NCBI GenBank assembly: GCA_003013855.2
Contig: ML058392.1
Span: 1,736,001 to 1,800,000 of the forward strand
Length of the DNA stretch: 64,000 nt
From: Liriodendron chinense
Lineage: Eukaryota; Streptophyta; Magnoliopsida; Magnoliales; Magnoliaceae
Reading direction: 5' to 3'
Position 1 is the stretch's first letter; each line of letters opens with the position of its first letter. The notes under the pieces were generated by a model. That model did not search any database, was not told the DNA's origin, and saw nothing but the letters and a program-made list of their open reading frames with translations. The translations under genes and the position numbers were made by a program. This document shows, piece after piece, positions 31,465-44,875 of the stretch.

Positions 31465-31998
31465 TCGCTACTTGATGAAAGACAAGATTGCTGCCAACAT
31501 GTCAGAAAGTACTTCAAGTGTCAGGAGCGCGCACCACCAAATCCATGTGTGTGCTTTGTAGATCTACAACCTGACAACACTCCAGCTATTCCCTGTACGA
31601 GGTATCTATATCAACAAAAGATCGACTCGGCAACATCTGCGTCATAAGCACATACTTATGCCAGTCGAGTTACTTTAAAAAGTGGATGAAGGTAACATTC
31701 TGATCTTGCTGATTATTTTCATCTTCTTACTGTAGTAGTCAGGAGTTCTTCTAATTTAGTCTTCTATCTGGATGTTCAAATTCAGTTTTAGGACAGTTGC
31801 ACTCACAACTACCTGTTACAAGCTAAGGAAAAAAAAGTCATATTGGGTTTACAACAAACACCGCCACATCTATTAGACTCAAGGGGAAAGGGCCCAAGGA
31901 TCAGAGAAGTTCTTCCAGGAGGCACCCTCAGGCTCACCAACATGAGGGGTGGATCGTCGTGAGCTAATCAACGTCGATAACGTGAAAAGCTTTCACAG
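31465..31998 (+). pseudogene. Integrase relic of the plus-strand Tat-like element, copy 2
   Basis: Same blocks as 4070-4608 with several more indels. The segment just after the DYFTKW-like motif is replaced by the complemented block 31723-31819. In copy 1 that segment still gives FMKNDII, which fits integrase (FIKNDII-like). The direct version is therefore the authentic one. Confidence 0.55.
31723..31819. other. Second non-reversed complement block (of 4328-4425)
   Basis: 4328-4347 reads GAAGAATGACATCATCAGTC; 31723-31742 reads CTTCTTACTGTAGTAGTCAG, its unreversed complement. The relation holds for 97 of 98 positions by eye, with one deleted base. Both flanks (TTTTCAT and AAGCTAAGG) are normal direct copies, flush with the block. 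Confidence 0.93.
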
Positions 31999-33633
31999 GT
32001 AAGTCATCCAAACCTTATCAAGAGTTACATTAGTAGAGCTGAAGTCAAAAGGTTAAGGCTTGGACCTCTGAGAATCCCTTCCTGTCCACCAATAAGTGTT
32101 TCAAATAAAGAGCTTTTAAAAGAAAAAAAAAGAAGAACAGAAAAAAAAAAAAAAAAACAGGGGGGCAATACAAGGCGCTAAACCCAAGGAAAAAAGAAAA
32201 AAAATGAACCCAAGAAACTCATCTATCCATTCATTCATCCACCTCGGAGGGGTCTGTAGCTAAGGCCGACAGCTCTACAACTTAAGATAAGGGCCGAAAG
32301 GTTGCCATCGGCTGGCAACGACGGATTCCCGACCTCTGGCTACCACGTTTATCCAAAAAAAATTAAAAGAAAACAATTTCAATAAGAAAGATGTGCCTAA
32401 ACAGAAATGGCAGAGTGAAAACCCAAAAGGGCGCTCTAAGTAAAACTGTGGGCAAATAATGGACTTGGTGAAAACTCGAAAGGGCGCCAAGGATAAAACA
32501 ACACAGCTACCAAGTGGCAGTCAAGATCAAATACCACAAGACGTGATGAAAATCTGAAAAGGGCGCCACGAAAAAAATGACGGGCAAGCCGAACACGGTG
32601 AAAACCCAAAAGGGCGCTGTGGGTAATAATGGTTAAGAGAAGAAAAAAAAAGAAAAAAAAGGAGGTACATGAAAGATCCAAGCGACATGAAGATTCAAAG
32701 AAATCAAGGAAGGCAGTGAATTAAGAATTCTTTTAAGCTTTGCCCAAATTCTAGGTGTAAGATACCATTGCACACTACTTTAAGGCGATCGGGATCCTTG
32801 ATGAACAGTTAAGAAAACCGAGTATGACATCAGGCTAAGTCAAATATTCTGATTCCTACATCTACAAGCACAAGTCCAAATCAGGCACAAACAGACAAGC
32901 ACTGGCACAAATTTTCATTTCATGCATTATTTGCATAGATATATTTTCAAAAAAAATATATTTAAGGGCTTTCAAAATAAACATCCTCCAACCAACTCGC
33001 GAAGTGCCTCATACAAGCGCCTTTCTCTTGGTCATTCCTTCCGAAAGGTAAGTATCTCTCCCCCTGCTTCAATACTTTAATCATTTACTAAAGTGCTTCT
33101 CTCCTCGCAAGTACCAGAAGGCAGTCCAAGATCAACCTATCAATGTCCATCATGGCCCCATCTCCACCATTCATGAATCCCACACTTGAGAAATGCATAG
33201 CCTCACCCATGGCCCCTCTCTCAAATCCATCCAAATTTCCAACATTCAAGCCCCATTTGAATCTAAAAATTCAGCTATGCAACCATTAATGGAGGCATTC
33301 AAGGCCTCTTCAACCACCATCTTACCCTCATTCAATGCCCCCACTTAAGGGCTCATCCATACCTTCTATAAAGAGCAACCCTCCCCCATCAACGGTTTTT
33401 GGAATTGTTGAAGTATGGGACCCACCATGATTAGCCCCTAAAGCTCCCAAGTCATCATCAATGGCTACCCAAGAAAGGACAAAAGAGAAGAAGACAAGAA
33501 TAGAAGAAAGGTAAAGACAAGAGAAGGATTCATGGCTGGATCGAAGATTCGCAGGCAGAGAATGATAAGGACAGCAGTAGAGGAATGTTCTCACTGTCCG
33601 AACCAGAGCCAACCATCAACTAGAGACTGGCAG

Positions 33634-33840
33634 TGTTGAGCTCTTAATTTATACATATTCTAACCCCATTGCATCACATTTTATGCATGATTTCCATGTC
33701 TAAAAGACCATCTAATGCATGTTTGTGATTGTAGGAATGAAAGAGAGACTTCACATAATCCATGCTTAAAAGATCACATTTTGAAGCCATTTGATGATGA
33801 CTTAAGGTGGACCAAAGAAGAAAGAAGAAGCAAGTGAAGA

Positions 33841-33877
<37 letters not shown>

Positions 33878-35016
33878 AGGGAAGGAATAAAATCCATCCA
33901 AAATTCAATGGGCTAGACCGGTCCTGACCGGTTGGCCACCTTATTGGCTCTCTCCTAAGCTCGCTGGACCAAGGCCAGACAGGTCCGACCGGTCGAGACC
34001 GGTCGGCCATGTGCAATTCCCCCCTCCTAAGCTCGTTAGACTAATGTCCAAATGGGTCCGACCGGTTGTGGACCAGTCGGCCATGTACAAATTTTCAAAA
34101 TTTTGAATTTTCAGCGGCTTGTTCTATAAGCTCCGATTTTTTCATGCGCTGCTTAAGTGTTGCGCGGATTCTGAAAGTTTCTGAGTCGATGGAGCTTCAC
34201 TATTATAAAAGGACACCTACGGATCATTCTTAAGGCATCATAGAAGGCTTGGGGAACTCGTGAGAGGTGAAGATGATCATCGTGGAATGTCTACAACTCC
34301 TCCAGTTCCTTTTTTTTAATGTCTTTTAGTAGTTTTTCATTATTTTTAGTTGAAGCATGATGATGCTCAACTAGAACTTCTTAGCTAGAATTAAGAGGTG
34401 AAGCTTGTAGTTAGTTCTAATGTAAAATTCATTTGATTCAAGTACCTTTACTTTAAGTTTGGATTTTGAAGTTCTAGTTTGAAGAAAGTTGGTATTTTTA
34501 GATGTTTTATTAGAGTTCATGTGCTTCAGACATGAATTCCTTGCAATTCTCTGAGATGGCCATGTTTGGATTGATTAGATTCGAATTGTAGTAACCCTAA
34601 AGTATGCCATAGTCTCTCGGCATGGCTGTTACTTCAAAGGATACATGTTTGAGTTCTATGTGTTTCATTAGAACTAGAATCTTATTTTCTGATTTAAGTG
34701 GGATTGTTTGTGTTTGAATGCTTAATCTTCCAACTAGATGAGAGATAGAACTTCGAATCTAGCTGTGTTTATGCTTAGATGAATGAATTTTCATTAGACT
34801 ACTACAAGTGGATCCTTAAGGCCTTAGTTTCATTAATTATCAGATTTTTCTTAAAGTTATTGTTTTACTTAGCTTTTGAAAACTGAATTCTAAAATTACT
34901 GAGATTGAAGTTACTATAATGGTTTGAATTGGTTTACCCTAATTCCCTGTGGATCAACCTCGGTCTTACCGAGTTATTACTACATCATAAGCCTTGCACT
35001 TGAGGCAAGCTGAACA
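33634..35016 (+). mobile_element. Solo LTR3, copy 2
   Basis: TGTTGAGCTC...GCTGAACA, 1383 bp, with the same GGCAG/GGCGG flanks. Ends GCAAGCTGAACA where copy 1 has GCGAGCGAACA. Confidence 0.65.
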
Positions 35017-35499
35017 GGCGGCGCCCTGTGGGTCGCCCATACGAACACTCTCCCTCTCTCTCCGTGGGATTGGCTCAGGGGCCGGTGGTAGGTGAGATGT
35101 CAGTCTACCCAGCACATGGCCCCTTGGGGGCCGCCTATACCTCTGATTCGCCCCAAATTTAGATAGAGGCTGATCCAAACCGTCTGAAGCGTTCCCCACA
35201 AGATAAATCATGAAGAGATATAGTCAAAATGGGTCAAATCAGTCCAAAGAGGACAAACGTTGATAAAGTGGGGTCCACAAGTGATCCAAACCATTCAAAA
35301 CCCGAACCATCATGATCCAAACCATTGAAGAGCTTCCTCAAGCTACCAATCTCTGAGATCAAGGGTCCAATCATCAAGATCCAGCTTCCAAATATGAGGA
35401 TAGAAGTTCAAGAGGGCCTACATGGCCCATTCAAGAAATCCAGACCATTTTAAATTGCAATCAGCCTCATCAGAAGCCGAAAATAGCAAGGTAAGTATG

Positions 35500-36370
35500 C
35501 CTTTCCAATAAAAGCTGACATCGATCTCGACTGTTCAAGCCGAGATCCAATGATCTGGACCTTAAAAAAACACAAAAATTCTCCACAGTAAAATTTTAGT
35601 CTGAAGACCTTAAACTACACCAAGATCCAAATCTTCAGAGATTTCCAATAAAAATCGGCATCAATCTCGACCGCTCAAGGCGAAATCCAATGATCCGGAC
35701 ATTTTAAAAAAAAAACAAAAAGAACGCACTATCATCTGTATAAATTGTGGTCCGAAAACCTTAAACTATATCGGGATCCAAATCCCAAGACATTTGTAAT
35801 AAAAACTGGCATCAACCTCGACCCTTCAAGTCGACGTTTGATAACCCGGATCATTTCAAGAGAATCACAAAAAATAATGAACCTTCAGCATGTATAAAAT
35901 TTCGGTGTGAAGACCTTAAACCAAATTGGGATTAACTTCTCGGGGGATTTTCCTGCTTTCAATAAAAAAATCGGCATCAATCTCGGCCCTTCGAGTTAAG
36001 GTTTATAAACCGGATCATTTCAAGAAAATCACAAAAGACATGTATCTTCAATCTGTATAGATTTTGGTCCGAAGACCTTAAACTACACTAGGATTAACTT
36101 CTTAGAGGACTTTCCTGCCTTCAACCAAAAACCGATATCAATCTTGGCCCCTCAAGCCAAGGTGTGATAACCCGAATCATTTTAAAAAAAAACCAAATGA
36201 TTTTAAGCTTTCCATAAAAGTCAATACCAGTCTCGACCATTCGAGTCAAGGTCTGGAACTTTCTCAAAAAAAAAAAATCGTCATTGATTTTAACCACACA
36301 AAGCTATCCCTAGTGGTTCGAAGACCTAAAATGACACTGGGATTAACTTCTCGGAGGCTTTCTTTCCCAA
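35500..36370 (+). repeat. ~150 bp six-unit array, copy 2
   Basis: Same unit order and same truncated fifth unit as 8132-9000, so no unit was gained or lost since the copies separated. Differences are mostly A-run lengths. Confidence 0.75.
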
Positions 36371-37291
36371 CCTGTTCCAGACATGGCTGACACTTGATCG
36401 TACAAATGTCTAAAGTTCTTTAAACAGGTAAGGGCCGAGGCGAGCAGAACCCTACGATCCTGTTATTGTTGAACACACCGCAATAGACGAACTTGATTTG
36501 GAAGTCGCTGTTGAATCTGACGGATGTTCCCCGTTCTAAAAGTCATGAAGGGGATTAAGGCAATTAGGAGGTGAAGCACACCCTTATGGAATTGTGAGCA
36601 GCATAAGACCCCAAACTAGATTGATAAAGGAAAATGTGAGAATGTGGCTCATTTTGTGACCGAAGGAGTTCGTCGGACGATACGTGGTCTATGTGCATTG
36701 CACATGAGGAATAGGCAACTTTGTGGGTGTGTTGACTGAAAACCCTCAAAATCCCCTCATCTGAAAATATAAAACTACGACACTTAACTGTGTGAGATTC
36801 GTCTTGCTCACTAACGTAAAATGGATCGGGTGCCTATCAACAGTAGAAGCTGAAAATGGATGGAAATTCCATACATTTCCCTATATTTTAAAAAATCCAA
36901 CAAAATACCAAAAACATTACAAAATTGTCTTTCAAAAAATTACAAAATATTCCCTTGTTTTTAATAAAACCGATCTCCATCCTGACCACTCAGGTAAAGA
37001 CTCGGATCAAATATTTACAAAAATCATAAAAAATATCATCGCTAGCCCCAACGAAGTACTTTAAGAGTCTTAAACTCTACTCACCCACTTCATAGTATTG
37101 GGATGACGGATCTGATCGCTTGCAAATTGGAATCTTAACCAAAATTGGCAACCAAATACCATCCCAATCACACTCAGAGAAGCATCTCGAGGTCACAACC
37201 TAGAGAACCTCATTCATCCACTCCCAGCAGAAATACAACAGCATATTGGGATGATGGACCTGATCGACCATGGGTCAAGATCTTGACCAAC

Positions 37292-38672
37292 TGTTTGCTC
37301 GCGACAAGTGCAAGGCTTGCGATGTAGTAATAACTCAGTAAGATCGAGGTCGATCCACAGGTAATTAGGGTAAACCAATTTAAATCGTTCTAGTAACTTC
37401 AATTTTAGAAATTTTAGAATTCAATTTTAAAAATTAAGTAAAACAGTAACTTTTAGAAAAATTTGATAATTTATGGAACTAAGGCCTCAAGGATCCACTT
37501 ATAGTAATCCCATGTGAATTCATTCATCCAAGCATAAACACAACTAGATTCGAAGTTCTATCCCTCATCTAGTTGGAAGATTAAGCATTCAAACACAAAC
37601 AATCCCACTTAAGTAAAAAAAAATAAGATTCTGGTTCTAATGAAGCACATAGGATTCAAACATGTAGCCTTCAAAGTAACAGTCATGCCAAGGAGCTATG
37701 GCATGCTCTAGGGTTACTGTAATTCAAATGTAATCAATCTAAACTTGGCCATCTCAGAGAATTGCAAGGAATTCATGCCTGAAGTATATGAACTCTCATA
37801 AAACATCCAAAAAAACCAACTTTATTCAACTAGAACTTTAAAAATCCAAACTTTAAGTAAAGTACTTGAATTAAACGAATTCTACATGAGAACTAGCTAC
37901 AAGCTTCACATCTTAGCCTTAGCTAAGAGGTTCTAGTCAAGCATCATCATGCTTCAACTAAAAACAATGAAAAAGCAACTAAAAAGCATAAAATTAGAAT
38001 TGGAGGAGTGTAGACACTCCACGACGATCCTCTTCACCTCCCACAAGTTCTCAAGCTTTCTATGATGCCTCAGGAACGAACCCTAGGTTGTCCTTTATAA
38101 CATCGAAGATCCACCGCCTCAGAATCTTCTAGAATTGCATAAGAGATTACGCAGCGCATGAAATTTCAGAGCTTCCTGGAGAAGCTGCTGGAAAATTGAA
38201 ATTTTCTGATTTTTACACATGGCCGACTGGTCTTGACCTGTCGGACTGGGCTGGCCAGACCGTTCTTGACCGATCGGACCCATCTGTTTTCAGTCTAGAG
38301 AGTTTAAGAGGGAGGGGCTACACATGGCCGACCAGTCTTGACCGGACGGACCTTTCCATGGCTTGGTCCAGCAAGCCCTGAAGGGAGCCAGCAGGGTGAC
38401 CGACCAGTCTTAACTAGTCTAGCCCATGCGTCTAATCGAATTTCTCTCCTCTCCTCTCCTCTCTTCTTTCCTTGCTTCTTCTTCCTCCTTTGGCCCACCT
38501 TCAATCATCATTGAAAGGCTTCAAAATGTGTTCTTTAGTCATCAATTAGGTGAAGTCTCTCTCTTATTCCTACAATCACAAAACATGCATTAGATAGTCT
38601 TTTAGACATATAAACATGCATAAAATGTGATGCAATGGGGTTAGAATATGTATAAATTAGAAGCTTAAAACA
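37292..38672 (-). mobile_element. LTR2 (Athila-type 3' LTR), copy 2
   Basis: Same ends as copy 1 (TGTTTGCTCG...TTAAAACA) followed by the CCCCCCAACC PPT complement at 38673-38682. 38683-40097 is the same gene-free 3' region as 11315-12728. Confidence 0.8.
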
Positions 38673-40097
38673 CCCCCCAACCAGCATTTTGCTAGTCTCG
38701 AGCAAAACATGCGTGAAACAATTCACTTCTATAAAAACCCAACTCTCTCTTAGAAACTATACTTCTATAAACTTTAAGACACATAAGTGCAAAATTCAGA
38801 GAAACTGAGTGATAAGAAATTGAAGTCCTAAGCTCTCCAAAAATAATAAGTGTTCACACAGAATCCCCACCGATTTATTGAAAAATAGAAGAATCCGAAC
38901 GTGTATAGTCTAGTGTGCATTGTGCATATTCATCTCATGAATTTTCAGGATTACTTCTTCATAAATCAGCGAAACAAGAGATCTAAAAGCATATAGATCA
39001 ACCAAATGCCTATGACAAGAATTTGCCTTATTGTTGGTTCGACGGCTTTCACACTACTTCCCAGTTCCAACTTTGGTTACGGGTATAGACCATCCCCTGG
39101 TTGGTAATAAGTAACCCTTTTCAGAATTTATCAACAAATATTCAATGACTAATCATACTTTTTCTTTCAAAAGTAGATAGAATTTTTAAAAATCCATATC
39201 TTTCATTCTTTTCTCTTATTTCACATGAACAAGGATGGACAAAGTTCCCTGGCTTGTTTCCTAAACGCTTCAAACCTTTAGTCTAACCAATCTATAAATC
39301 TAATAATCCCTTCAAACCATGAGAATCGTGTAATGTGAACCAGACTCAAAAGTGTTAAAACTTTCTATCAATCAACTCAAAAGGGGAATTTATATACAAA
39401 ACTTATTACATTTAAAATAATTCAGAAATCTGAAAATCATATAAATTAATCTCTCATCCTTTCATAATTATAACATCCCAAGTGCATAGAAACAAGGTTT
39501 TTCAAAAGATCTTTGATGTTTTGAAAAAATTGAAAATTTTCTGCAAAACCAAACCTTGCTTGAAATGTCACAAATTACTAGATTATAGGAATCTCACCCC
39601 CCAACCAAATCTTGCACTATCCTCAATGTAAAAAGATATGTAATGAGAAATAACATGAGAGCAACGATAAAAATAAAAGAGGGTGAGTATGAGAGTACCT
39701 GAGAGAGTCGATCATGGGGATTTACATCTGATATCGAAATCTACTAAAGCAGTAAAACTAAAATAGAAAAACAACTAAACCTAATACTCTATACCTCCAT
39801 CAGACTAGGAGATTCATCATCCTGATATACAAGATCCTTCAGAGTGATGAACATATCCTCTAAATTAAAAGAATTACCATTCGTTGCATTCTCTATCTCG
39901 ACAACCCCACGGAAAAAACTTCTTTAATAATGTATGGGCCGGTCCATCGTGATCTCCATTTTTTTGAAAAAAGATGAAGTCAGGAATTGTACAAGAGTAG
40001 TTCTTGGCCTTCATGGAAAAAAAAATTTGAAAATATATTTGTCATGAAAGGCTTTCATCCTACTCTTGTAGAACCTTAAGTTCTCATAAGCATCATT

Positions 40098-41847
40098 CTA
40101 GATCTCGTCAAGTTCATTCAATTGGAGTTTGTGAAGCATGCTAGCCTTGTCAATGTTGAAGTTCAATGCCCGAATTGCCCAATAGGCTTTATGTTCAAGC
40201 TCCAAGGACAAGTGAAAAGCTTTTCCATAGACAAGTCTATAGGAAGACATTCCAATCAGGGTCTTATAAGCGGTACGGTGAGCCCAAAGAGCATCGTTTA
40301 ATCTCAATGACCAATCTTTACGATTTGGCCTCACCGTCTTTTTCAAAATCTGTTTGATTTCCCGATTGAAAATTTCAGCTTGCCCACTTGTTTATGGGTG
40401 ATATGGGGTACTCACTTTATGTGTAATACCATATTTCTTCATTAAGGCTTTGAAAGGCCTATTGCAAAAGTGAAAGCCACCATCACTTATGATGGCTTAA
40501 GGTGTTCTAAATCTGGAAAATATATTTTCTTTAATTAACAATAGAAATAGTGCGGTAGTCATTGGTTCCACTTGGACACATAGTCTACGACAAGCAATAT
40601 GGAGACATGTCCAAAAGATAAGGGGAATGGCCCCATGAAATTGATGCCCCAACAATCAAAGACTTCAAGATGTTGAATTAGGTTAAGAGGCATCATATTC
40701 CAATGGGATAATCCTCCTAGCTTTTGACAATGCTCACATCTTTATAAAACTCGTGGGTGTCTCTAAACAAAGTAGGCTAATAAAAATTACATTGCAGAAT
40801 TTTTGCAGTGGTTTTCTTGGCAGAAAATGACCCCAACATGCTTGACTATAACAAAAGGAAATGACAGAATTTTGTTCATCATTAGGGACACATCTCCTAA
40901 TTATTTGATCTGGGCAATATTTGAAAAGAATGGTTCATTCCAGAAAAACCTGCGCACTTCCCTTAGAAAATTCCGTTTATCCTGTGCAGTCCAATAAGTT
41001 GGCATTGCACTTATGGAAAGATAGTTTGCTATATCAGTGTACCATGGTGGATGCATAACAACAAAGAATTGCTCATCAGGGAATGAGTCCTCAATAGGTG
41101 ACTCGTCAATGGAATCGAGTAAAACTAAGTAGGATAGATGATCTACCACCATATTCTCTACTCCCTTCTTATCTTTTATTTCGAAGTCGAATTCTTGAAG
41201 GAGTAGGATCCATCTTAACAAACGGGGCTTAGCATCCTTCTTAAAAAGAAGATGATTTAGCGCCACATGGTTCGTGTAAATAATAACCTTGGATCCTATC
41301 AAGTAAGGCATGAATTGTCCAAGGCAAGAATGACTGCTAGGAGCTCTTTCTCCGTAGTCAAGTAATTAAGTTGGGTGAGATTCAAGGTCCTACTCGCATA
41401 CTAGATAACATGGGGCTTCTTATCTCTCTTTTGGTCTACAACCACCCTAATAGCATAATCGCTTACATCACACATCAACTCAAAAGGAACGAACCAATCC
41501 GATGGTTACATAATAGGAGCAGTTGTCAACATGTCCTTTGGCTTTGAAAAAGCTAATTAACATTTGACACTCCACTCAAATTAGTTTTTTCTTTTGAAAA
41601 AGGTTACATAAAGGCCTAGAGATATGACTAAAATCCTTTATGAACCTTCGATAGAATCCGGCGTGTCCAAGGAAGGACCGCACATCGCGTATGCTTTTGG
41701 GTGGTGGTAGGTTAGCAATAATGTCGATTTTAGCCCAGTCTACATCTATTCCATTGGACGAGATGATATGTCCAAAGACTATTCCTCTTTGCAGCATAAA
41801 ATGGCACTTCTCCCAGTTTAAAACAAGGTTCTTCTCCTCACATGATG
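40098..41847 (-). pseudogene. Athila-type integrase, RNase H and RT relics, copy 2
   Basis: The same blocks as 12729-14476: integrase C-terminus 40346-40098, RNase H/linker 41311-40901, RT end 41797-41576. The lesions are shared with copy 1, apart from a few substitutions (for example DWAK for DRAK in the RT block). Confidence 0.75.
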
Positions 41848-41969
41848 ACTAAGGTTTTACCTATATGGTCTAAGTCATTTAGAGGTTATAATTGTTTTGG
41901 TTCTAAGGGTTAAGGTCACTAAGGCATCTCTTTTACATATTATTCTTCCTTGATGCTTCTTGTCCATTT

Positions 41970-43307
41970 GAACTCGATCTTCAGCTTATCAAGGCTCAAC
42001 TGACATTATAACACATGGATGCACGTGATTGACAAATAAAGTGCACTAGTATGCCATAGAAAAGTGTACTAAAATTCAAGTCTAATTGGTATAGGTTGTT
42101 CACCATAGAGCCATTGCCCATCATAATTGAATCAAAGTAAATACTCAACCTTTCATTACCAAAATTAACCAAATAACCTAACTTGTCCAAACGAGAAATA
42201 CAAACTAAATTACACCTTATAGAAGGCATACAAAATGTATTTACGAAATTTAATAAATAATCAAACTATAACCTAAGCCTATAAACCCCGACTGCTTCCA
42301 CATCAACTTTGACACCATTGCCTACATACATTGAGCGTTCTACATCAGTTGGTGGCCGGCTCTGTAGCAAGTCTTACACATAAGTACAAATGTGAATAGT
42401 TATTTCTGAATCTATCCACCATGAATCTACCGACACATCAATTAGATTAGATTCAAAATAGATCAAGATAGAATTATTACCATTCTTTATGAGCCACTGC
42501 TTGTATTTTATGCAATCTTTCTTCCAATAACCTAACTTCTTGCAGAAGAAGTAATTATTGTTGATCTATTTGATCAATTCCCAGGTTGATTTCTAACAGG
42601 AGGACCTGAGATCCCTTATTAGAACTTTATTTTCTTTTTCTCTTCCCATTATGTCCATGTCCATTTCCATGTCTTGAGGTTACAAAATTAACATTATGTG
42701 CCTTACCTAGTGTCTTGAGCCTTTTCTCCTCTTAGACTCACTAAGAAATCAGCTCGCCCAATGTCCATTTATCTTTTAGTGTATTATAATTCATTAGGAA
42801 CGTATTGCATTGAGGAGATAAGTTGTTCATGACCAAGTGAACCAATTGGTCATCCTTAATTTACAGGCCTAAAGAGCAGATCTTAGATACTACTTCAATA
42901 TACTCTACAATATATTCACGTATGTTTCCTTTTCCATCATAGGATGAGTGGGTTAACCTATTTAGTAAGAAATCCACTTCAGCCTTGTCCAATTTCTTTA
43001 ATCAATTTTACATTTCAATTAAGAAAACTTTGGCCTTATCTCTCCTCATCGTCTCAGAAAATGAGTGCTTTATGATTTTGAGACACATACTATTAGATCT
43101 GGACCACGCTTTTTACCGATTAACTTATAGCTCAGTAGCGTTTTCAGATGATTTTGAAGGCTCTGGTTTTTCTAATGCAAGGTCCAACTGTAAGCATCCT
43201 AGGACTATCTCTATGGACTCTTTCCATTGAACATAATTGGACCCAGTTAAGGGCTGGAATATGATGTGTTTGAGTTGGAATCATAACTAGTTACAAAATA
43301 TACTCAT
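41970..43307 (-). pseudogene. Copia gag-protease relic, copy 2
   Basis: Same as 14600-15935, with the gag Met at 43284 and the pre-integrase block at 42229-41996. The CTCAT TSD of A2 is at 43303-43307. Confidence 0.75.
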
Positions 43308-44468
43308 TGTTGATGTCAGATTTTGTAGTTGGATCCTCCAGATGTTCACCTTCTCTTCACCAGAGATTTCCCTCTGCCAAACCTGAAAGAAGGCAGACAG
43401 CAACTAAGGGTGGCTGGGGACCAGCCGTTAGCCCTCCGATGCTTAAGTCAGGCCAAAGCAAGAAGAAGAGAAGCCAAGCAAAACGGGACCGAGCGAATGT
43501 TGTGTGCGTACCTGCTCTTAATGGAGTCACCCCTTTATATAGATCTGAAGCAACCCAATTTGTTACGTAAGATATCGAAATCCCGCTGATGTCGCATACG
43601 ATACTGAGATCTTGCTGATTTCGTGGGATAAGATCCTATCTTTAGAGTCGAGATCCAACCCAATGACTTATTTCAACAATCACGCCCCTTGATGGCAATC
43701 CCTTGAGATCCGGAACCATTTAGAGAAGATAAGCCCAAAAGCCGACCTATACGGGCTGCCGGTAAGCGTAGTAATAGCGCTGATGTGTCATGATAAACTG
43801 GAAGCCGTAGTTGGAGTCATAGCTTCCGAAAAGGAAGGAGACGCCCGTAGTTGGAGTCATAGCTTCCGAAAAGGAAGGAGACGCCCGTAGTTGGAGTCAT
43901 AGCTTTCGAAAAGGAAGGAGACGCCGACAAGACGGAAACCACCGAACTGGATGTAACCCTGCTTGGTGTCGCAGAGGGATTGGACAAGCTGCTCGACGGG
44001 ACTCGGGTGCTGGTACTGAAGGCTAAGAGATGTTGCCGCAGGAAAGCTGCTCGTATGTTAGAATGTGGTCGCGAGTCCAAGTACTCACTCACTTAGATGT
44101 AACGTCTTTCAACGACTTGTGAGAAGGTCTGCTCGCGGATCGAGCTTTGCCGTATTTGACTATCGGTTATGAGAACTCGAGACTTGCGAATAGCTGCTCC
44201 GTATTTTTCAATCTACAACTCCTGATCAGGTGAGCTCGAGAGTCGAGTGGGTGTCCCACACTTATCCAATATTCGACTCTCGATCAGATGATCTCGAGAG
44301 TCGAATGGACGTCCCGTACTTATCCATTCTACGACTCCCGAGCTTACGATCTCGAGAGATGAACAGGCACTCCGCATTTACCCGTTCTGCGACTCTTGAT
44401 CAGATGATCTCGAGAGCCAAATGGGCACTTCTGCGTGAAATCTTATCTCCACCATTTTGCCTATAACA
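43308..44468 (-). repeat. A2 3' LTR (left)
   Basis: 1161 bp. The 40 bp triple repeat is at 43805-43924 and the CTCGAG-containing repeats at about 44232-44437. The inner edge continues into the PPT at 44469-44484. Confidence 0.9.
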
Positions 44469-44875
44469 GATGCCCCCCAAGTCCTTGCCGCCAAGAATTC
44501 TTAAGGAAAGGACTTAGCTTGCTGTCATGCGCGACTGCCTCTTGCCTTTACTGAGAAGCCGTACATGATTAGGCTGGAATTAATGAGCGCCAGCCTTTCC
44601 GTAGTCAGGAAATGAAGAGGCGCACACCACGTGTCCGAGTATTTAATGGGTGTGCCCGCTCGAGTGCTGTGCCGAACGAGAGATCGCCACGTGCTATCAT
44701 ATACGGCGGAATGATTGCCTATAAATATACGAAGTCCGCCATATCTTCTGATTTTCACAAAAGTTTCAGAATTCTCTTTGCCTTTCAATCATCTTCCTCC
44801 GGAATTCCTTGGTGTCTTCCTCGATTTCCTTTGGTGCTGTGGTATTTCTTCTTTCTTTTTCTTCTTTGATATCCC
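44469..44875 (+). promoter_or_regulatory. Antisense promoter region of A2
   Basis: TATAAATA at 44720-44727, 156 bp before the ATG at 44876, and two CACGTG words upstream (about 44628 and 44688). Identical in layout to A1. Confidence 0.65.

Larger units (their letters stand above)
31175..37291 (+). mobile_element. Plus-strand Tat/Ogre-like relic, copy 2
   Basis: Direct copy of 3781-9924 with the integrase relic (about 31465-31998), AAAGGGCGC motifs (about 32417-32618), solo LTR3 (33634-35016) and the ~150 bp array (about 35500-36370). 36371-37291 and 35017-35499 show no gene. Confidence 0.55.
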
